Assembly: GCF_018736145.1 (NCBI RefSeq)
Contig: NZ_CP059997.1
Span: forward strand, 4,339,501 to 4,403,500
Reading direction: 5' to 3'
DNA: 64,000 nucleotides
DNA from: Amycolatopsis sp. CA-230715
GTDB taxonomy: Bacteria > Actinomycetota > Actinomycetes > Mycobacteriales > Pseudonocardiaceae
The notes below the pieces were generated by a model. The model did no database searches. It saw only the letters and a list, made by a program, of their open reading frames with translations, and was not told where the DNA came from. The translations under genes were made by a program, and so were the position numbers. Positions 50,941-59,949 of this stretch are shown piece by piece. Every line of letters begins with the position of its first letter. Within the stretch, counting starts at the first letter, position 1.

Positions 50941-52191
50941 ATGACAGCCACATCCGGAGCGCGCTCCCTGAAGGTCCTCATCTGCGGCGCTGGCGTCGCG
51001 GGACAGGCATTGGCCTACTGGCTGGTGCGAGGTGGTCATCGAGTCGTGGTCGTCGAGCGGTTCCCGGCGCTGCGAGCCACCGGCGCGCAGGTCGATCTCC
51101 GCGGTCAAGGCATCGAGGCGGTCGAGGCCATGGGGCTTCTCGACGTGGTGAAGAGCAAGCTCGTGGACGAAGCCGGTGTCGCCTTCGTGAATGCCCAGGG
51201 CAAGCCGAGGGCGACGATCATGGCTAACACGTCCGGCCAGGGGCGCCAGACTCTGACCTCCGAGTACGAGATCATGCGCGGAGACCTCGTGCGCATTCTC
51301 AACGATGCGACGAAGGACGACGTCGACTACGTCTTCGGGACGAGCGTGGACCGCTTCGAACAGGATGAGAAGAAGGTCGTCGCTCATTTCTCCGACGGCT
51401 CGTCCGACGAGTTCGACCTGCTGGTCGGTGCCGACGGGCAGGGGTCGCGCGTCCGGCGGGCCATCCTGCCCGCCGGGACTCCGGAGCCGTACTGGCAGAC
51501 GGGGATCCACATGTCGTACTGGTTCGTTCCGCGCATCGCGTCGGACAGCAACATCCGCGACACCTACAACGCACCCGGCGGCCGGATGATCATGCGCAGG
51601 AGTCACAACCCGGACGAGACCCAGGTGTACTTCGTGTTGCGGGAAACCTCGGAGGAAGCCTCGGCCGTCCATCGCGAGCCGGTCGAACGCCAGAAAGCGT
51701 TCTGGGCCAAGCGGTTCCGCGGCGCGGGGTGGCAGACCGACCGGTTCATCGGCGGCATGGAGACGACCCCGAACTTCTACTCCCAGGAGGTCGTGCAGGT
51801 CCGCACGGACACCTGGTCCCAGGGGCGCGTGGCCCTGGTCGGGGATGCCGCGCACTGCGCCTCCCCCTACAGCGGCATGGGGGTCTCCGGCGGCCTGGTC
51901 GGCGCCTACGTCCTGGCCGGTGAGATCAACCGGCACCCCACGGACCTGTCGCGGGCGCTCGCGAACTACGACACGGCGCTCCGGCCGTTCGTCGACGAGA
52001 TCCAGGCCGAGGTGAAACCGCGCCTGCTGCGCCTCGGCATGCCGCAGAGCCGATTCGGGATCAACGCTTTCCTGACCGTCACCGGACTGGCCACTTTCCT
52101 GCGCATTCCCGATCTCGTCGCGCGGTTCTCGACGGAAGACCGGGGCGGCGCTTGGCGGCTTCCCGAAATCCCGGGGCTTCGTGTCCGGTGA
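50941..52191 (+). CDS. FAD-dependent monooxygenase (aromatic hydroxylase type)
   Basis: 416 residues from ATG 50941. It has the FAD motif VLICGAGVAGQALAYWLVRG, the DG motif LLVGADGQGSRVRRAI and the GD motif VALVGDAAHCASPYSGMGVS. The enzyme likely hydroxylates an aromatic or polyketide substrate. A TetR gene follows 56 bp downstream on the same strand and may control it. Confidence 0.9.
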   Translation: MTATSGARSLKVLICGAGVAGQALAYWLVRGGHRVVVVERFPALRATGAQVDLRGQGIEAVEAMGLLDVVKSKLVDEAGVAFVNAQGKPRATIMANTSGQGRQTLTSEYEIMRGDLVRILNDATKDDVDYVFGTSVDRFEQDEKKVVAHFSDGSSDEFDLLVGADGQGSRVRRAILPAGTPEPYWQTGIHMSYWFVPRIASDSNIRDTYNAPGGRMIMRRSHNPDETQVYFVLRETSEEASAVHREPVERQKAFWAKRFRGAGWQTDRFIGGMETTPNFYSQEVVQVRTDTWSQGRVALVGDAAHCASPYSGMGVSGGLVGAYVLAGEINRHPTDLSRALANYDTALRPFVDEIQAEVKPRLLRLGMPQSRFGINAFLTVTGLATFLRIPDLVARFSTEDRGGAWRLPEIPGLRVR

Positions 52192-52203
52192 ATTCGGCAA
52201 AAA

Positions 52204-52218
52204 CGTACACTGTGTACG
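52204..52218. promoter_or_regulatory. Palindrome CGTACAC-T-GTGTACG before tetR
   Basis: A perfect 7-bp inverted repeat in the 56-bp gap between the monooxygenase and tetR genes, 29 bp before the tetR start. Typical size for an autoregulatory TetR site. Confidence 0.65.
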
Positions 52219-52247
52219 GGTAGGCGTAGCGAGGGAGTTCTTTTCAC

Positions 52248-52871
52248 ATGCCAAATCGAGGAGATCGCGGCGGCGCCAAGACGCGGGCGCGCATCGCCGA
52301 GGTCGCGAGCGAACTGTTCCTGGAGCGCGGTTTCGACGACGTCACGATCGCCGAGGTCGCCGCGGCCGCCGGCGTGTCCAAGGTGACCGTGTTCTCGCAC
52401 TTCGAGCGCAAGGAAGACCTCCTGCTCGATCGCCTTCCGGACGTTGTCGACATCGTGCGGACCGCGGTCCGCGAGCGAACCGGCGACAGCAGCGCCGTCG
52501 AGACACTCCGCCGGACCGCTCTCGCGTTCGCGGAGGAGCGCCATGTGCTGTCCGGCCTGAACGGGGACATCGAACCGATGATGCGGACCGTCACGGCTTC
52601 GCCCGCCTTGATCGCGAGACTCCGGGCATTCGCGTACGAGATCGAAACAGAGCTGGCCGCCGAGCTCGCCACGGACCCGAAGTTCTCCGGTGACAGCACG
52701 TTGACGGCGGCCCTGCTCGTCGCCGCATACCGGACGGTCGCCGTCGAGACGGTACGACGACGGCTCGACGGTGACGACCTCACCGACGTCGCCACGGCGC
52801 ACCGTCAGCGCCTGAACCGGGCGTTCGATGCCGTCGAACACGGCGTTCATCGCACGGCGGCATCCGCCTGA
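52248..52871 (+). CDS. TetR family transcriptional regulator
   Basis: 207 residues. The HTH is VTIAEVAAAAGVSKVTVFSH followed by FERKEDLLLDRLP. The C-terminal region is a standard helical ligand domain. It likely controls itself and perhaps the upstream monooxygenase. Confidence 0.92.
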   Translation: MPNRGDRGGAKTRARIAEVASELFLERGFDDVTIAEVAAAAGVSKVTVFSHFERKEDLLLDRLPDVVDIVRTAVRERTGDSSAVETLRRTALAFAEERHVLSGLNGDIEPMMRTVTASPALIARLRAFAYEIETELAAELATDPKFSGDSTLTAALLVAAYRTVAVETVRRRLDGDDLTDVATAHRQRLNRAFDAVEHGVHRTAASA

Positions 52872-52901
52872 AGCCCCGAACGCGTAAGCGCTGCCCTGGA
52901 T

Positions 52902-52973
52902 TCACGCGAGGACGGGGAATTCCGCACCGGGATTGATGCGGACTACGGGAACGGACGGGTCGGAAACGGTCAT
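52902..52973 (-). CDS. Possible 23-residue peptide gene
   Basis: ATG 52973 is preceded by a very good ribosome site (GGAAAGGAAA, six bases upstream) and ends at TGA 52902-52904. The peptide opens MTVSDPSVPVVRINPG and ends in a short hydrophobic tail. It could be an intact small peptide or the surviving start of a lost gene. No homologue is known to me. Divergent from the methyltransferase at 53072. Confidence 0.35.
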   Translation of the reverse strand: MTVSDPSVPVVRINPGAEFPVLA

Positions 52974-53071
52974 GGCGGTTTCCTTTCCGTACCAATTTTC
53001 CCTGCCGCGGCCACTGTTTTAGGGCGGTTTGGCGGATCCCACGCGGGCACTTCCGGGGTTAGCGTTGCCGC

Positions 53072-53818
53072 ATGCCGGAAACGAGCCAGTACGACGAAAT
53101 CGGCGAACTCTACGAACAGGTCGGGGACCTCCCGTTCGGGATCGCGGAGCGGGCCACCGTGCTCTCCGCGGTGCCCGATCTCCGTGATCGCACGGTGCTG
53201 GACGTCGGCTGCGGAACCGGTACCTACGCCAGGCTGTTCCGGCGGGCGGGCGCGCGGCAGGTGCTCGGCGTCGACCCGGCGCGGGAAATGCTCGCCGTCG
53301 CGCGGGCGGCCGAGGAACGCGAACCGCTCGGCATCGCCTACGAACGGTACGACGGCCTCACGATGCCGAAGCTGGGCGAATTCGACGTGGTCGCCGCGAT
53401 CTGGCCGCTCAGCCACGTGGGCGACCGGGACTCCTACGACCGCATGGTGGCGAACCTGGCCGAGAACCTGGTCCCCGGCGGGCAACTGCTCATCGTGGTG
53501 CCGAATCCGGACGCGGGCTCGGACCGGCTGGACGACTACCCCCGCTACGGGATGACCGTCTTCCCCGGCGGGTACACCGGGGAATGCGTGGAAACCCGCA
53601 TCCGCGTGCACAGCGATCCGCCGTTCGAATTCAGCGGGTTCGGCTGGCCGTCCGGCGTGCTCGAGGAATCGTGCGCGGCGGCGGGGCTCACGGAAGTCCG
53701 CCGTTACCCGACGGTGGTTCCCGAACCGGATCTCGCCGAACGCGGATCCGAGTTCTGGGCGGTGCTGCTGGAGAGTTCGATGTTCGCCGTGTTCACCGCG
53801 CGACGCGGGGAGAATTGA
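53072..53818 (+). CDS. Class I SAM-dependent methyltransferase
   Basis: 248 residues. Motif I is VLDVGCGTGTYARLFRRAG near residue 42; VLGVDPAREML and FDVVAAIWPLSHV follow as motifs II and post-II, and LVPGGQLLIVVPNP is the typical strand 5. Small-molecule methyltransferase of unknown substrate. It ends at the base before the convergent WYL regulator. Confidence 0.88.
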   Translation: MPETSQYDEIGELYEQVGDLPFGIAERATVLSAVPDLRDRTVLDVGCGTGTYARLFRRAGARQVLGVDPAREMLAVARAAEEREPLGIAYERYDGLTMPKLGEFDVVAAIWPLSHVGDRDSYDRMVANLAENLVPGGQLLIVVPNPDAGSDRLDDYPRYGMTVFPGGYTGECVETRIRVHSDPPFEFSGFGWPSGVLEESCAAAGLTEVRRYPTVVPEPDLAERGSEFWAVLLESSMFAVFTARRGEN

Positions 53819-54778
53819 TCAGCTTTCGTCGGCGTCGGCGGCCAAGCGGGTGGCCAGTGCGCGCACGAGATCGCGCAGTTCTTCGGGCCCGTCGATGACG
53901 AACGGCCGGTCCAGCGCGGCGAGCAGCGGCGGAATCCAGTCGAGCCGGTGCGCGCGGATCTTGGCCCGGACCCAAGGCGCATCCTCCGTCAAGGCCGCGA
54001 TGCTCGGCGGAAAGACGGAACGGATGTGCTCGGGCGTCGAACGGATCCGCACCGCCACCCGGTACCGGTGCGGTGCTTCGGCGATCGCGGTCAGCACGTG
54101 CGCGGCGGGGTCGAAACCCGTTGGCACGTCGAAGGTTCCGGTGCCCGCCGTGGCGGCCGTGATCCGGTCGACGCGGAACGTGCGGACCTCTCCGCTGGCG
54201 GAGTCGGACCCGGTCAGGTACCACCGCCCGGAATGCGCCACGACCCCGTACGGATGGACGACGCGTTCGCTGGCGCCACCGTGGCCCGCGGTGTAACCGA
54301 GTTCGACCGGGCGGCGATCCCGCGCCGCTTCGGCGACGGTGAGCAGCACTTCGGCCTCCGCGGTGAGCACCGGCCGCGCGGGCGCGGTGAAATCGGCGAC
54401 CGCCAGCAGCGCGTCGAGACGGCGGCCGACGGCTTCGGGCAGGACGCGCCGGATCTTCGCGGCCGCGCTCTCGGCGGCCGCGACGGAGGTGGTGATCAGC
54501 CCGGCGCGCCTGCCCGCGACGAGACCGAGCTGGACGGCGAGCGCTTCTTCGTCGGTGAGCATCAGCGGGGGCATCCGGTAGCCGGGTGACAGGCGATATC
54601 CGCCGTACCGTCCGCGGACCGAGCGGACCGGCACGTCCAGGTCGAGCAGGTGCTCCACGTAGCGGCGGACCGTGCGTTCGTCGACATCGAGGCGTTCGGA
54701 GAGTTCGGCGACGGTCCGGGTGCCGCCGCGCTGGAGGATTTCCAGTAGCGACAGCACGCGGGCGATCGGCCGGGTCAT
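53819..54778 (-). CDS. YafY-type transcriptional regulator with WYL domain
   Basis: 319 residues. An N-terminal HTH (TRTVAELSERLDVDERTVRR, then YVEHLLDLDVPVRSVRG) and a central WYL-type sensor (VHPYGVVAHSGRWYLTGSDS, RTFRVDRI). WYL domains bind nucleotides or other ligands and appear in stress and defence regulators; here the divergent VOC gene is the likely target, with a clear palindrome between. Confidence 0.92.
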   Translation of the reverse strand: MTRPIARVLSLLEILQRGGTRTVAELSERLDVDERTVRRYVEHLLDLDVPVRSVRGRYGGYRLSPGYRMPPLMLTDEEALAVQLGLVAGRRAGLITTSVAAAESAAAKIRRVLPEAVGRRLDALLAVADFTAPARPVLTAEAEVLLTVAEAARDRRPVELGYTAGHGGASERVVHPYGVVAHSGRWYLTGSDSASGEVRTFRVDRITAATAGTGTFDVPTGFDPAAHVLTAIAEAPHRYRVAVRIRSTPEHIRSVFPPSIAALTEDAPWVRAKIRAHRLDWIPPLLAALDRPFVIDGPEELRDLVRALATRLAADADES

Positions 54779-54787
54779 CGCCGAATC

Positions 54788-54812
54788 ATACCGGGCGGAT
54801 TCTGCCCGGTAT
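54788..54812. promoter_or_regulatory. WYL-regulator operator candidate
   Basis: ATACCGGGC (54788-54796) and GCCCGGTAT (54804-54812) are perfect 9-bp arms with a seven-base spacer, ten bases from the regulator start and about 50 bp before the VOC gene. Confidence 0.7.
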
Positions 54813-54861
54813 TGCTTCTAGCGTGGTCGGTGCTGGAGAACGACCACCGAAAGGATCCGCC

Positions 54862-55260
54862 GTGCAGTTCGTTTCCGTCCGCGTCATCACCGACGACGTC
54901 GCCCGCCTCGCCGAGTTCTACGAACGCGTGACCGGCGTCGAAGCGCGCCGGCCCGCCGAGCAGTTCGCCGAACTCGTTGGCCCGTCGTGCACGCTCGCGA
55001 TCGGCAGCGCCGAGACGATGGCGCTGTTCAGCGCCGGAGCGGCCGTGCCCGAGTCAAACCGGACCGCGATCCTCGAATTCCTCGTCGACGACGTCGACCG
55101 GGAGTACGAACGACTGGCCGGGTCGGTCCCCGAGATCGTGCAGGAACCGACCACGATGCCGTGGGGGAACCGCTCACTGTTGTTCCGCGACCCCGACGGC
55201 AACCTGGTGAACCTGTTCACTCCGATGACCGAAGCCGCCCGCGAACGGCTCGCCCGTTGA
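54862..55260 (+). CDS. VOC (glyoxalase/bleomycin resistance) superfamily protein
   Basis: 132 residues from GTG 54862 behind GAAAGGATC. Two beta-alpha-beta-beta-beta units typical of VOC; conserved segments are FVSVRVITDDVARLAEFYER, FLVDDVDREYERLA and RSLLFRDPDGNLVNLFTP. Metal-dependent lyase, dioxygenase or drug-binding protein; substrate unknown. Its end overlaps the convergent membrane gene by 44 bp. Confidence 0.88.
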   Translation: MQFVSVRVITDDVARLAEFYERVTGVEARRPAEQFAELVGPSCTLAIGSAETMALFSAGAAVPESNRTAILEFLVDDVDREYERLAGSVPEIVQEPTTMPWGNRSLLFRDPDGNLVNLFTPMTEAARERLAR

Positions 55261-55609
55261 CGAGGAACGCGGCGGGCAGGAGAGCGACCGCGCCCGCGAT
55301 CTGCAGCACGACGAACCACAGCGGGAGCGCGCCCGGAATGCTGTCGACGGCGACGAGCGCGATCGGCGCGAGGACCGAAATGATCCGCACCCGCACGTAG
55401 GCCCAGCGCTTTCCCCGTGCGGCGAGTACCGCGAACCAGTAGGTGACCACGGCGCTCGCGAACATCCCCGCCGACCGGCCCCACATGAACGAGGACACTT
55501 CGTGTCCGGTGACCGAGAGGACGACGACCGTGGCGAGCACGGCGACGCTGAACGCGCCGTAGGCCGCGACGGACTTCTTCACGGTGTCGAAGACGTTGGT
55601 GGTTTCCAT
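55217..55609 (-). CDS. Small four-helix integral membrane protein
   Basis: 130 residues from ATG 55609 (AAGGGAGA upstream). Four hydrophobic segments are seen, at about residues 15-35, 45-65, 75-95 and 97-118 (FSVAVLATVVVLSV; WFVVLQIAGAVALLPAAFLV). No family recognised. Confidence 0.78.
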   Translation of the reverse strand: METTNVFDTVKKSVAAYGAFSVAVLATVVVLSVTGHEVSSFMWGRSAGMFASAVVTYWFAVLAARGKRWAYVRVRIISVLAPIALVAVDSIPGALPLWFVVLQIAGAVALLPAAFLVNGRAVRGRLRSSE

Positions 55610-55781
55610 TTTTCTCCCTTTCCTTCGTGTGGTTCCGAAGTTAGGAAGCGCGCGGCCCGCCCGGTATCGGTCTGGGCGCACGGGAGGGTGTGGCTGGACC
55701 TACTCCTGGCCCGGACCACTGGGACACGGGCGCCCGGCCGGTGCACAGTGGACACACCAAGCCGGAGGGAAGGAAGAGCAG

Positions 55782-57008
55782 ATGGTGTCGAGTGCCTTCG
55801 CGGGGTTCGGGCGGGCGTGCGCCGTCGTGGCCGTCAGCATGCTGGTGCCCGCGGTCTGGGCCGCCGCCGTGGTGTTGACGATCTGGTGGGGCAGCCCGTG
55901 GGCGGGGATCGGGCCGTTCGTGTGGGCCTGTCTCGGCACGCTCGCGCTGTCCCGCCCGGTGTGCCGGATCATCCGCTCCCTCGTCGAGAAGTGGACGGGC
56001 ATCGCTATCCCCGCCGGGTACCGGCAGGCCGCGCCGGTGGTGCGCATGTCCACCGGGTACTGGTGGAACGGATCGTCGTACTCGCGCAGCAGCCGCGAGG
56101 CCCGCCAGGACCAGCGGATGAAGCTCTGGTGGAGCGATCCCGCCACCTGGCGCGACCTGCGCTTCACGGCGATCCTGCCGCTCACCGCGGGACTGGTCGC
56201 GGCGGTCCCGCCCGCCGGGGTCGTGGCCGCGGTGCTCGGGTTCGGCTGGTCGGCGCCCCTCGTCGGGATCCTCGGTGTGGTCGTGGCCGTCGGCAGCGCG
56301 CCGTTCGCGTGGCGGCTCGTCGAGCCGGTGGCCGTTCGCTTCTTGCGTGCTTCGCCCGCGATGGAACTGGCGGACCGCGTCGACGAGCTGACGGCGCAGC
56401 GCGCGGACACCACGGTCGCGCAGGCGGCGGAAATCCGGCGCATCGAACGGGATCTGCACGACGGCGCGCAGGCTCGGCTGGTCTCGCTCGGGATTTCGCT
56501 GGCGACGGTGGAAAAGCTGATGGACACCGATCCCGGCCGTGCCAAGGCGCTGCTCGCCGAAGCGCGGTCCGGCGCGGCTTCGTCGATGGCCGAACTCCGG
56601 GAACTCATCAAGGGAATCAGCCCACCGGTGCTGTCCGAACGGGGGCTCGTCGACGCGGTCCGCGCGTTCGCCTTGGACAGTCCACTTGAGACGGTGGTGA
56701 ACGCGGACGTCCAACTGCGCCTGGACCCGCCGCTCGAATCCGCCGTCTACTTCGGAATCGCCGAGCTGGTGACCAACGCGGCCAAGCACTCCGGGGCGAG
56801 CGGTGCGCGGATTTCGATCGCCAAGGACGACACCGGCATCGTCGTCGACGTCGAAGACGACGGGAAGGGCGGCGCCGAGGAGCGGCCGGACGGAGGCCTC
56901 GCGGGATTGCGCCGCCGCCTCGCGGTGTTCGACGGCACCTTGGAGATCACCAGCCCGCGGGGCGGGCCGACCACGGCGAGGATGATGGTGCCATGCGAAT
57001 CGTGGTAG
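55782..57008 (+). CDS. NarL-type sensor histidine kinase (HisKA_3)
   Basis: 408 residues from ATG 55782 (GGAGGGAAGGAAG upstream). Two N-terminal membrane hairpins, an additional membrane pair near residues 130-185, then the phosphoacceptor helix RRIERDLHDGAQARLVSLGI, and a HATPase domain with IAELVTNAAKHSGASGARIS and GGLAGLRRRLAVFDG. It overlaps the response regulator by 16 bp. The short extracellular loops suggest sensing in or at the membrane, for example cell-envelope stress. Confidence 0.93.
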   Translation: MVSSAFAGFGRACAVVAVSMLVPAVWAAAVVLTIWWGSPWAGIGPFVWACLGTLALSRPVCRIIRSLVEKWTGIAIPAGYRQAAPVVRMSTGYWWNGSSYSRSSREARQDQRMKLWWSDPATWRDLRFTAILPLTAGLVAAVPPAGVVAAVLGFGWSAPLVGILGVVVAVGSAPFAWRLVEPVAVRFLRASPAMELADRVDELTAQRADTTVAQAAEIRRIERDLHDGAQARLVSLGISLATVEKLMDTDPGRAKALLAEARSGAASSMAELRELIKGISPPVLSERGLVDAVRAFALDSPLETVVNADVQLRLDPPLESAVYFGIAELVTNAAKHSGASGARISIAKDDTGIVVDVEDDGKGGAEERPDGGLAGLRRRLAVFDGTLEITSPRGGPTTARMMVPCESW

Positions 57009-57640
57009 CCGAGGACCTCTACCTGCTGCGCGAGGGGATGGTCCGCCTCATCGAAGCCTACGGGCACGAGGTGGTGGCGACGGCGGCCACCGGACCGGAA
57101 ACGCTCGACGCGCTGCTGAAGTGGCGGCCGGAGGTGTCCGTGGTCGACGTCCGGATGCCGCCGACCCAGTCCGACGAGGGCCTGCAAGCGGTCCTCGCCG
57201 CCCGCCGCGCGGTACCGGGGCTGCCGGTCCTCATCCTCTCCCAGCACGTCGAACAGCTTTATGCCCGCGAACTGCTGGCCGACGGCGCGAGCGGGGTCGG
57301 GTACTTTCTCAAGGAGAGCGTGTTCGACGCCGACCAGTTCGACGACGCGCTGCACCGCGTCGCCGGGGGCGGCACCGCGATGGATCCCGCCGTGATCACC
57401 AAGCTGCTGTCCGCCGGATCCTCGAACCGGCGGCTCGAAGGCCTCACCGAGCGGGAGCACGAGGTGCTCGCCCTGATGGCGGAGGGCCTGTCCAACCAGG
57501 CCATCGGCCAGCGGCTGTTCCTCAGCGAAAGCGCGGTCAGCAAGTACACGACGTCCATGTTCGGCAAGCTCGGCATCACCGACGACGGCCAGGGAAACCG
57601 CCGCGTCCTCGCCGTGCTCGCCTACCTGAACCAGACCTGA
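56993..57640 (+). CDS. NarL/LuxR-type response regulator
   Basis: 215 residues. The receiver has the acidic pair AED near the start, phosphoacceptor Asp52 in VSVVDVRMPP and the Lys in YFLKESVFDA. The LuxR HTH runs LTEREHEVLALMAEGLSNQA. Partner of the overlapping kinase. Target genes are not obvious; the kinase gene itself has a 5' gap of about 170 bp. Confidence 0.95.
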   Translation: MRIVVAEDLYLLREGMVRLIEAYGHEVVATAATGPETLDALLKWRPEVSVVDVRMPPTQSDEGLQAVLAARRAVPGLPVLILSQHVEQLYARELLADGASGVGYFLKESVFDADQFDDALHRVAGGGTAMDPAVITKLLSAGSSNRRLEGLTEREHEVLALMAEGLSNQAIGQRLFLSESAVSKYTTSMFGKLGITDDGQGNRRVLAVLAYLNQT

Positions 57641-57680
57641 GGGTGGGAATCCATTGTGGACGGGAACCTGCCCGCCTGAG

Positions 57681-58304
57681 TCAGCCGATCCTGGCGGCGA
57701 GCGTCGGCTGCCCCGGGCCGGAAAGTTCGTCCACCACACCGCGCCTGCCGGCGATGGCCATCAGGATCGCCTCACCGGTGCCGCGCACCTCCGGGCCGGT
57801 CCCGTTCGTCCAGTCGACATCAGTGGCGACCAGCCGCAGCCCGCGCGAACGCGGACCGGCGCCGACGGGCGGCGCCTTCAGCGCGCACGACAGCACGGTT
57901 TTCAGGCGCTCTTCCGGCATTTCCCTCGGCAGGCCGAGCGGGCGGCGGATGTCCTGGTGGTGGATGAACCCGTCGACGAGCCCGATCATGCCGCCGAGCA
58001 ACGTCGTGAAACCCCGCGGTTCGAGGTGCGCGTTGAGGAACGAGAGCAGCTCCTCCGGGGAACGGGTGCGGTAGCGCGCCAGCGCGATGTCGTTGATCCG
58101 GCCCGGCTGGAACCGGCCCTTGACCAACGTCGCGAGCACACCGCCGAAGCCGAGTTCCTCGTAGCTGGTCATGTGCGCGACGACCTCGCGGACGCGCCAC
58201 CCCTCGCACAGGCTTTCGTGTTCCCATTGCTCGGGGGACAGCGTCGCGAGGAACGCGGCGAGGTCCGTTCGTTCCTCGCGCGCCATGTCCTTCTTGGTGG
58301 TCAT
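57681..58304 (-). CDS. Mycothiol-dependent maleylpyruvate isomerase-like (DinB) protein
   Basis: 207 residues from ATG 58304 (AAGGTGG five bases upstream). DinB/MDMPI N-terminal helix bundle with SLCEGWRVREVVAHMTSYEE and GLVDGFIHHQDIRRPLGL giving metal-binding His residues. It follows a MarR gene with a 12-bp gap and is probably co-transcribed, so an electrophile or thiol-conjugation role is likely. Confidence 0.87.
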   Translation of the reverse strand: MTTKKDMAREERTDLAAFLATLSPEQWEHESLCEGWRVREVVAHMTSYEELGFGGVLATLVKGRFQPGRINDIALARYRTRSPEELLSFLNAHLEPRGFTTLLGGMIGLVDGFIHHQDIRRPLGLPREMPEERLKTVLSCALKAPPVGAGPRSRGLRLVATDVDWTNGTGPEVRGTGEAILMAIAGRRGVVDELSGPGQPTLAARIG

Positions 58305-58316
58305 GCGGTCCACCTT

Positions 58317-58757
58317 TCAGGTCCGGTCCGGAAGTGCTGTGCCTTCGGCGAAGGAACGCATCGCGGCGAGCACCTCGTCAAGGTAGCTCGTCACGGCTTC
58401 GCGGGCGTCGTCGTCGAGCGGGATCGCGGCCACGGCTTCGGCCAGCGGGGCGATCGCCGCCATGGAGCGCTCCGCGATCGCCTCGGTGGCTTCGAGCACT
58501 ATCCGGCGCCGGTCGCGGGGATCGGGGCGCCGCCGCAGATAGCCCCCGCGTTCGAGCCGGTCGACGAGCGCGGTGGCCGAAGCCGTCGACATGCCGAGCC
58601 GCCTGCCCAGTTCGGCCGGACCCAAGGGAGTCCTGCCCACCAGGTGGTGCAGTGCGGCCAGGTCGTTCACGGACACGCCGAGTTCGCCCGCGAGGGTGCG
58701 GCCGACGGGGGTGGACAACCTGATCAGCTCGCCGATCAGTGCCGCGGGCTCGGACAT
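58317..58757 (-). CDS. MarR family transcriptional regulator
   Basis: 146 residues. The winged helix reads LGPAELGRRLGMSTASATAL followed by RRRPDPRDRRRIVLEATEA. It heads an operon with the DinB-like gene and is divergent from a glycosyltransferase gene, with a CTAG-rich palindrome between. Confidence 0.9.
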   Translation of the reverse strand: MSEPAALIGELIRLSTPVGRTLAGELGVSVNDLAALHHLVGRTPLGPAELGRRLGMSTASATALVDRLERGGYLRRRPDPRDRRRIVLEATEAIAERSMAAIAPLAEAVAAIPLDDDAREAVTSYLDEVLAAMRSFAEGTALPDRT

Positions 58758-58784
58758 GCCGTTAAACTTAGCACCGTCTAGTAG

Positions 58785-58798
58785 CTAGATGTATCTAG
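58785..58798. promoter_or_regulatory. Likely MarR operator CTAGAT-GT-ATCTAG
   Basis: A perfect 6-bp inverted repeat flanked by another CTAG-TAG-CTAG motif just upstream, in the 58-bp divergent gap. CTAG tetramers are otherwise rare in this sequence. Confidence 0.65.
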
Positions 58799-58815
58799 TT
58801 ATTCGAGGTGATGAA

Positions 58816-59925
58816 ATGCATGTGGTGTGCACGACCCCGCCAGCCCGCGGGCACGTCAACCCGGTGCTCGGCCTGGTGGAGGAACTGGTCCGGCGCGGGC
58901 ACCGGGTCAGCTTCGTGACCGGGCCCGAGCTGGCCCCGGTGGTCGCCCGCGCGGGCGCGGTCCCGGTCGAGGTGGACTGGGCGCCGGGCGCGGGCGCGAA
59001 CACCGCCTTCTCCGTCGACGACGTGCTGGCGGACATGCGCGGGTTCCTCGCCGCGACACGGCGGGCGCTGCCCGGCCTGCTGACCCGGTTCCGGGCGGAC
59101 GAGCCCGCGGTGGTCTGCGCCGACTCGGTGGTGCTCGGCCCACTGCTGGCGGGCGCGTTCGGCGTGCCGCTGGTGTCGCTCGTGCCGACCTTCGCCACCA
59201 ACGAGCATTTCGACGTCGCGCGGCTGATCCCGGGGTTCGACCCGTCCCATCCCGGGTTCGCCGCCTACGGAGCCGAAGTCGGTGCGCTGCTCGCCGAACA
59301 CGGCGGCGCGGAACCGGTGGCGAAACTGGTGTTCGTGCCGCGGGAGTTCCAGATCGACGGCGACACCTTCGACGAGAGCTTCCACTTCATCGGGCCGTCG
59401 AGGAGTCACCGGTCCGATGAGGTGTGGGACGGCCCCGGCGCGGACGTGGTGCTGGTTTCCCTCGGCACCGCGTTCACCAACCGCCCCGGGTTCTTCCGCG
59501 CCGTGATCGACGCCTTCGCCGGTACGCGCTGGCACGTGGTGATGTCCGTCGGCCCGCACGTCGATCTCGCGGGCCTGCCGCCCGTTCCGTCCAATGTGGA
59601 CATCTCACCGTTCGTTCCGCAGCCAGCGGTGCTCCGCCGCGCGCGGGCGTTCGTCACGCACGCCGGGATGGGGTCGACGATGGAAGCGCTCGACCACGAA
59701 GTGCCCGTCGTCGCCGTGCCGCAGGCACCCGAACAGCGGGTCAACGCGGCACGAGCGGCCGAACTCGGGCTCGGCGTCGTTTCGGACGGCACGGATCCGC
59801 TCGCCGACGTCGAGCGAGTGGCGCGCGACGACGCTGTCCGTGCCCGCCTGGCCCGGATGAAGCGGGCCCTGCGCGCGGCGGGCGGCGCCGCGGCGGGAGC
59901 GGACGTCATCGAACGCGCTCGATGA
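58816..59925 (+). CDS. MGT-type glycosyltransferase (GT1, macrolide glycosyltransferase-like)
   Basis: 369 residues from ATG 58816 (GAGGTGATG upstream). GT-B fold: N-terminal ARGHVNPVLGLVEELVRRGH and the C-terminal donor-binding segment VPQPAVLRRARAFVTHAGMG, then STMEALDHEVPVVAVPQAPE. Relatives glycosylate macrolides or other hydrophobic acceptors with UDP- or TDP-sugars, often as self-resistance or detoxification. Divergent from a MarR gene, which fits inducible drug inactivation. Confidence 0.9.
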   Translation: MHVVCTTPPARGHVNPVLGLVEELVRRGHRVSFVTGPELAPVVARAGAVPVEVDWAPGAGANTAFSVDDVLADMRGFLAATRRALPGLLTRFRADEPAVVCADSVVLGPLLAGAFGVPLVSLVPTFATNEHFDVARLIPGFDPSHPGFAAYGAEVGALLAEHGGAEPVAKLVFVPREFQIDGDTFDESFHFIGPSRSHRSDEVWDGPGADVVLVSLGTAFTNRPGFFRAVIDAFAGTRWHVVMSVGPHVDLAGLPPVPSNVDISPFVPQPAVLRRARAFVTHAGMGSTMEALDHEVPVVAVPQAPEQRVNAARAAELGLGVVSDGTDPLADVERVARDDAVRARLARMKRALRAAGGAAAGADVIERAR

Positions 59926-59949
59926 GCGGGCCGCGCCCGCCGGTGCGCC

